Positions 6,990 to 10,229 of a stretch of DNA of 10,229 bases are shown here, piece by piece. The stretch spans positions 1 to 10,229 of the forward strand of contig CBDVEQ010000098.1 of assembly GCA_965373045.1 (NCBI GenBank), written 5' to 3'. The first letter of the stretch is position 1. Each line of letters opens with the position of its first letter. The position numbers and the translations under genes were made by a program. Below the pieces are notes generated by a model. That model was not told the origin of the DNA, made no database searches, and saw nothing but the letters and a program-made list of their open reading frames with translations. The DNA comes from DAOVDI01 sp965373045 (lineage in GTDB: Bacteria > Acidobacteriota > Aminicenantia > Aminicenantales > Aminicenantaceae).

Positions 6990-7018
6990 AAAGCAACATA
7001 AAGAAAGTGGCTGTCCCA

Positions 7019-8020
7019 TCACATTCGGATAAGGGCTGAAGCCCAGGTGTACCCTGATCCGAATGCTGTCAGCATCACCAGGTCGCCTTTGTTTATGCGG
7101 TTCTCCTTGATCGCCTCATCCATAGCAATGGGGATGGATGCGGCTGTTGTGTTTCCGTATTTTGAGATATTCCGGATGACTTTTTCCACCGGAATTCCCA
7201 GATTCCTTGCTACCATCAGGCTGATCCTGTCATTAGCCTGATGCGGGATGAGATGATCTACATCCTCAATAGTGATGTTATTAAAAGCAAGTGCGGTCCT
7301 GACGGCTTCGGGCATTTTCTCGGAGGCTGTTTTAAACACATGCTTACCGTTCATTTTCGCTTTAAACCCACCAGAAGCCACGGTTTCTTTAGTAATGATC
7401 GGTTTGTCCATTGGGCTGGGTTTTTCCATCCAGAGGTTCTGTGCGAACCGCCCGTCTGAGAACAGATGAGCGGAAAGGATCCCGGTTCCGTTCCCATTTT
7501 CATTGGGTTCAATGATGACTGCTCCAGCGCCGTCACCAAAAAGCACGGCCAGATCCCGACCTTCATCCGAGTAATCCAGGTTGGAGGATTGGATTTCGGC
7601 CGCCACAAGGAGAACCTTTTTGTATGTTCTGCTTGAGACGTACTGATCCGCAATGGACAGTGCATAGATAAAACCGCTGCACTGGTTGCGGATATCAATG
7701 GCGCCGATATCATAAAGATCCAGTTTCGCCTGAACGAGAACACCAATACCGGGAAAATAATGATCCGGTGAAAGCGTGGCTGCAATTATCATATCGATCT
7801 CGGATTTGTTGATTCCCGCATCATCGATAGCCCGAAGGGCAGCCTCGTATGCTAGTTCAGATGTTCTTGTTCCGACTTCAGCATAATGTCTTTCTTCAAT
7901 GCCCGAGCGTGTTCTTATCCACTCGTCTGTTGTGTTCATCTGTTTTTCAAGGTCAAAGTTTGTGATGACTTTTGATGGGACATAATGTCCGATTCCTGAT
8001 ATTTTTGCTTTTCCGTTCAT
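7019..8020 (-). CDS. 3-oxoacyl-ACP synthase III (FabH-type ketoacyl synthase III)
   Basis: Thiolase-fold condensing enzyme that joins an acyl-CoA starter to malonyl-ACP, cytosolic. The Cys-His-Asn triad of the KAS III family is complete in 333 residues: Cys114 in RNQCSGF, His260 in LIPHQAN, Asn290 in YGNTTAAS. Other landmarks are the N-terminal GIGHYVPSKVITN, DEWIRTRSGIEERHY (32-46), the FGDGAGAV loop (161-168) and the C-terminal GSGYTWASALIRM. It is slightly longer than E. coli FabH (317). The start is supported by GAGGT four to five bases before the ATG. No ACP, FabD, FabG or FabF gene is next to it, so this may be a specialised paralogue for a particular lipid rather than the housekeeping enzyme; that is inference. 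I give no symbol because FabH, OleA-like and other KAS III branches are hard to separate by eye. Confidence 0.88.
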   Translation of the reverse strand: MNGKAKISGIGHYVPSKVITNFDLEKQMNTTDEWIRTRSGIEERHYAEVGTRTSELAYEAALRAIDDAGINKSEIDMIIAATLSPDHYFPGIGVLVQAKLDLYDIGAIDIRNQCSGFIYALSIADQYVSSRTYKKVLLVAAEIQSSNLDYSDEGRDLAVLFGDGAGAVIIEPNENGNGTGILSAHLFSDGRFAQNLWMEKPSPMDKPIITKETVASGGFKAKMNGKHVFKTASEKMPEAVRTALAFNNITIEDVDHLIPHQANDRISLMVARNLGIPVEKVIRNISKYGNTTAASIPIAMDEAIKENRINKGDLVMLTAFGSGYTWASALIRM

Positions 8021-8106
8021 GTTACCTCTTTTTACATTTTTTATTTTATATTTTATGGGATAGTTAAAAAAAAATAAAGAACTAAAATATTCTCGAGTAA
8101 CTTGCC
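8021..8106 (-). promoter_or_regulatory. A+T-rich upstream region of the ketoacyl synthase III gene
   Basis: The bases before the ketoacyl synthase start are almost pure A/T, with T runs on the minus strand followed by several TATAAA/CATAAA-like hexamers and then the ribosome site AAGAGGT. This looks like a promoter with an upstream A/T element, but I cannot choose one -35/-10 pair with confidence. Confidence 0.35.
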
Positions 8107-8135
8107 TTGACTCATTATTATATAGAGAGTAACAT
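8107..8135 (+). promoter_or_regulatory. Sigma70-type promoter for the DsbD-N-like gene
   Basis: TTGACT at 8107-8112 and TAACAT at 8130-8135 are 17 bases apart. The -10 ends eight bases before the ATG at 8144, so transcription would start at or within a base or two of that codon. Either the message is leaderless from 8144, or translation begins at the in-frame ATG at 8159, which has GAG five bases before it. Confidence 0.45.
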
Positions 8136-8143
8136 TCGAAAAG

Positions 8144-8644
8144 ATGAGCAGAGTAAACATGGCCTTGAAAAAATACTCGGTTTTTTTCCTGTGCTTTCTC
8201 GTCTTTTATTCAAACTCTTTTTTCAGTGAGAACGAACTTTTTAAGATCAAAGCCTCTATCAGCCCCAGGCGTCTCTCCAAAGGACAGGAGGGAAAAGTTA
8301 TGTTAAAGATTACATTAAAGAAAGGAATCACGATCAGTGCTCAGCCACAATTCATCATCGAATTTAAGCCTTCAGAGGAATTGATCTTCCCCAAAAACTT
8401 CTTTACAGCTTCTGACCTGGAGGTCGAGATTCTCAAAGAAAACGGACAGGAATATTTGAACCTTGAAAAACCTCTTGAAATTCCGTTCTCAGTCAACATA
8501 AATGCGTTAAGGGGGAATCACACACTGGAAGGGAAGGTCAAATATTTTGCCTGCTTAATGGAACAGGGAGTGTGTTTTAAAACCACCACTGAATTTTCCG
8601 CATCTTTTTATACGCTTAATCGTGTATACAAAAAGAGAAAATAA
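8144..8644 (+). CDS. Small exported protein resembling the DsbD N-terminal (DsbD-alpha) domain
   Basis: A 166-residue protein with a hydrophobic N-terminal segment (about 9-28) that looks like a signal peptide, so it should be periplasmic or envelope-associated. The mature part is predicted beta-rich, as expected for an immunoglobulin-like domain. Its end carries GKVKYFACLMEQGVCFKTTTEFSASF with Cys137 and Cys144, six residues apart. This resembles the redox cysteine pair before the last strands of DsbD-N domains (y-x-x-C-x5-6-C-x-P). The proline usually after the second cysteine is Lys here. DsbD normally continues into a membrane electron-transfer domain; this gene has only the N-terminal type domain. 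The second ATG at 8159 may be the real start. It is divergent from the ketoacyl synthase and converges on the epimerase, 23 bases apart. The family call is by motif only. Confidence 0.55.
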   Translation: MSRVNMALKKYSVFFLCFLVFYSNSFFSENELFKIKASISPRRLSKGQEGKVMLKITLKKGITISAQPQFIIEFKPSEELIFPKNFFTASDLEVEILKENGQEYLNLEKPLEIPFSVNINALRGNHTLEGKVKYFACLMEQGVCFKTTTEFSASFYTLNRVYKKRK

Positions 8645-8655
8645 TCTGAATTATT
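8640..8655 (-). terminator. Weak A+T hairpin between convergent genes
   Basis: AATAAT-CTGA-ATTATT forms a six-base stem with a four-base loop. On the minus strand it is followed by a T-rich stretch (TTTTCTCTTTTT) inside the 3' end of the DsbD-N-like gene, so it could weakly terminate the epimerase transcript. The stem has no G-C pairs, so the call is tentative. Confidence 0.25.
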
Positions 8656-8667
8656 CATAAAAAATTT

Positions 8668-9642
8668 CTAGAGCCAGCCTTGTTCCTGGTACCAATGAAT
8701 GGTTTCACGAAGGCCTTCTTTCAAAGGAAAGGCCGGCCTGAATAACAATTGTTTTTCGGCCTTATGAGTATCGGTAAGCCAACCCTCCTGTTTGAATTCT
8801 CTGTATTTCTGTCTGTTGATGATGCTGCGTTTTTTTGTGAACAGACTGATAAGGTCAGATGAAGCAGCAACCATATACACGAGAGGCAAAGGGATTTTGA
8901 TAGTAATCAATTTTTTACCTATGATCTTCCCTGATATCTTGCCGATCTCGTTCCAGGAATGGGGTTGGGGATGGGCGATATGAAATATTTCTCCGCTTTC
9001 CTGATCAGTCTGAGCAGCCAGAATCAGTGCCTGACAAAGGTCTTTAACGTAACACAGGTTCAGGAGCCGGTCTTTTTTACCCATAGCAGGGAGTATCCTC
9101 TTTTTAATGGCCTGGAAATATTTAAGGAAATCCCGGTCCCTGGGGCCGTAAACAGCTCCCACACGGATGATTACTGACGGGAGTTCTTCCTTTAGTTTTA
9201 AAACCTCGTATTCTCCCTTCAATTTACTGTCGCCGTAAACAGTGACAGGAGAAGGAGGGTGGTCCTCTCGGACCGGCTTTCTTTGCCTGGAAGGGCCTAC
9301 GGCTGCCATGCTGCTTAGATGAATGATTTTTTTAAGTGTAATGTTCTGATCCAGGATGGACTGAAAAAGGCTTGCCGTTCCTTTCTGATTTACTGTATAA
9401 TAATCTGCTGATTTATAGGCTTTTGCAAGTCCAGCGAGATGAAAAATATAGTCCAGATTTTCAGGCAGATCAGGTAGTGAACAAAGATCGCCATTTAAAG
9501 GCTGGACAGCGAGTCCTTTGAGCCATTTGGGTTTTTTCAAATCGCGCACCAGGGCAAAGACCTCAGCATTGTGTTTATGTATCAGTTGTTCTGCAAGGTG
9601 GCTACCAATGAATCCGGTTCCGCCTGTAATAAATGCCTTCAT
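8668..9642 (-). CDS. NAD(P)-dependent epimerase/dehydratase, extended SDR; candidate 3-ketosphinganine reductase
   Basis: Rossmann-fold oxidoreductase of the extended short-chain dehydrogenase family, 324 residues. Seen: the cofactor motif TGGTGFIG at 6-13, Asp52 in NGDL, HLAGLAKA (68-75), the LSSMAAVG strand with the catalytic Ser (110-111), Tyr136 and Lys140 in YGDSK, and RVGAVYGPRD. All catalytic residues are present. I start at the ATG at 9642 because MKAFITGG is the normal family N-terminus; the longer frame from a TTG at 9678 adds twelve unlikely residues and that TTG lies inside the promoter's -35. It is divergent from the serine-palmitoyltransferase-like gene, 56 bases away. In Caulobacter an SDR of this class (CerR) reduces the product of serine palmitoyltransferase, so a keto-reductase in sphingolipid synthesis is the preferred idea. 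A sugar-nucleotide or other carbonyl substrate cannot be excluded. Confidence 0.8.
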   Translation of the reverse strand: MKAFITGGTGFIGSHLAEQLIHKHNAEVFALVRDLKKPKWLKGLAVQPLNGDLCSLPDLPENLDYIFHLAGLAKAYKSADYYTVNQKGTASLFQSILDQNITLKKIIHLSSMAAVGPSRQRKPVREDHPPSPVTVYGDSKLKGEYEVLKLKEELPSVIIRVGAVYGPRDRDFLKYFQAIKKRILPAMGKKDRLLNLCYVKDLCQALILAAQTDQESGEIFHIAHPQPHSWNEIGKISGKIIGKKLITIKIPLPLVYMVAASSDLISLFTKKRSIINRQKYREFKQEGWLTDTHKAEKQLLFRPAFPLKEGLRETIHWYQEQGWL

Positions 9643-9649
9643 GAAAGCG

Positions 9650-9678
9650 ATTGTAAAATAATTGCAAGATCGGGTCAA
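9650..9678 (-). promoter_or_regulatory. Sigma70-type promoter for the epimerase gene, apparently leaderless
   Basis: On the minus strand TTGACC (9678-9673) and TACAAT (9655-9650) are separated by exactly 17 bases. The -10 ends seven bases before the A of the start codon at 9642, which puts the expected transcription start on the start codon itself. No Shine-Dalgarno sequence is present there, as expected for a leaderless message. Confidence 0.55.
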
Positions 9679-9698
9679 ACCTCATAAAGGAGGATATT

Positions 9699-10229
9699 GT
9701 GAGCGTTTTTGATAAATGTTATGCATTCACACGGGTAGAAGAAGCCCAGGCTATGGGAATATACCCCTATTTCACCCCGATACAGGAAGTCTATGGAAAC
9801 AAGATAAAAGCGGACGGCCGAGAAATGATTATGGTCGGTTCCAACAATTATCTGGGACTGCTTGATGACCCCAAAGTTATGCAGGCTGCCAAAGATGCAG
9901 TGGATAAATATGGAGTGGCGACCTGCGGTTCCCGTTTTTTAAACGGCACTCTGGACATCCATGTTGAACTGGAAGAGCGTCTTGCCAAATATCTTAAAAA
10001 AGAAGAGGCTCTTGCTTTCAGCACAGGATTCCAGACTAATCAGGGAGTAATTTGCACTCTGGTCGGGAAGGACGAGGTTGTTATCACGGACAGGATGGAC
10101 CATGCCAGCATCATCGATGCCTGCCGGCTTTCGTATGGCAAAGTGTTGTGGTTCAAACATAACGACATGGAAGATCTGGAAAAGGTATTGTCCTCTCTCG
10201 ACTCTGATTCCCCGGTGCTGGTAGCGGTC
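9699..10229 (+). CDS. Alpha-oxoamine synthase, most like bacterial serine palmitoyltransferase; 3' end outside the window
   Basis: PLP-dependent enzyme that condenses an amino acid with an acyl thioester, releasing CO2; cytosolic or membrane-associated. The open frame runs 177 codons to the window end from a GTG at 9699, set by AAAGGAGG five bases upstream. Seen: GSNNYLGL (47-54), YGVATCGSRFLNGTLDIHVELE (71-92), ALAFSTGFQTNQGV (104-117) and TDRMDHASIIDACR (130-143), where His135 is the residue that stacks on PLP. SRFLNGT-DxHxELE is closer to Bacteroides and Sphingomonas serine palmitoyltransferases than to BioF (GSRLVSGN) or Kbl (VRFICGT). The PLP lysine lies beyond the window. It is divergent from the SDR gene, and the two form a plausible start of a sphingolipid pathway. 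A cysteate (sulfonolipid) or other amino acid substrate is also possible. Confidence 0.85.
   Translation, partial: MSVFDKCYAFTRVEEAQAMGIYPYFTPIQEVYGNKIKADGREMIMVGSNNYLGLLDDPKVMQAAKDAVDKYGVATCGSRFLNGTLDIHVELEERLAKYLKKEEALAFSTGFQTNQGVICTLVGKDEVVITDRMDHASIIDACRLSYGKVLWFKHNDMEDLEKVLSSLDSDSPVLVAV

Noticed and set aside
7351..7785. 144-codon open frame on the minus strand inside the ketoacyl synthase gene
   Set aside because: It is another frame of the same strand as the FabH-type gene, whose complete catalytic triad shows which frame is used.
2261..8099. Shared word TCTCGAGTA in two intergenic regions (near 2270 and 8091)
   Set aside because: A nine-base match between two A+T-leaning spacers in 10 kb is expected by chance and has no consistent position relative to genes.
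9643..9678. TTG start at 9678 for the epimerase gene
   Set aside because: It would add twelve residues before a standard SDR N-terminus and it falls inside the predicted -35 element.

Overview
The window carries eleven recognisable genes, two of them cut by its ends, on both strands. There is no tRNA, rRNA, CRISPR array, transposase or phage gene. Base composition is moderate and leans A+T, intergenic gaps are short, and Shine-Dalgarno sites are clear in front of some genes but not others. The gene content fits a Gram-negative-type, envelope-rich chromosome: a serine-palmitoyltransferase-like enzyme, a DsbD-N-like periplasmic protein, a long-chain polyprenyl synthase and a DUF885 protein. A lineage near Acidobacteriota/Aminicenantes or deltaproteobacteria-like groups seems possible, but that is an impression; the sequence alone does not prove it.

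Layout. 1-528 (+): 3' part of a class I SAM methyltransferase. 589-2230 (+): a two-gene unit of a DUF350 membrane protein and a membrane-anchored transglutaminase-like protein. 2357-2680 (+): RNA polymerase omega subunit with its own good sigma70-type promoter. 5063-2675 (-): a compact run of tatD, polyprenyl diphosphate synthase and a CYTH/CyaB-like protein; the last overlaps the end of rpoZ by six bases, tail to tail. 6905-5142 (-): an exported DUF885 protein, followed by a strong hairpin terminator. 8020-7019 (-): a FabH-type ketoacyl synthase III. 8144-8644 (+): a small exported DsbD-N-like protein. 9642-8668 (-): an extended-SDR NAD(P)-dependent epimerase/reductase. 9699 to the window end (+): an alpha-oxoamine synthase that most resembles bacterial serine palmitoyltransferase, divergent from the epimerase.

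How the genes may work together. The right end looks like the edge of a bacterial sphingolipid (or related amino-lipid) locus. The alpha-oxoamine synthase would condense an amino acid with an acyl thioester, and the SDR next to it is a candidate 3-keto reductase, as in Caulobacter. The ketoacyl synthase III could feed acyl chains, but that link is inferential. The polyprenyl synthase would make quinone or lipid-carrier side chains. The rest is housekeeping (tatD, rpoZ) or poorly characterised envelope biology (DUF350 plus transglutaminase-like).

The points most worth a second look are: the DUF885 protein lacks the HExxPGH metal motif usual in its family; the sphingolipid-type pair; two SD-poor genes whose predicted promoters place transcription starts on or next to the start codon; and a duplicated motif inside the terminator just upstream of tatD. 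No clearly undescribed multi-gene system is evident.
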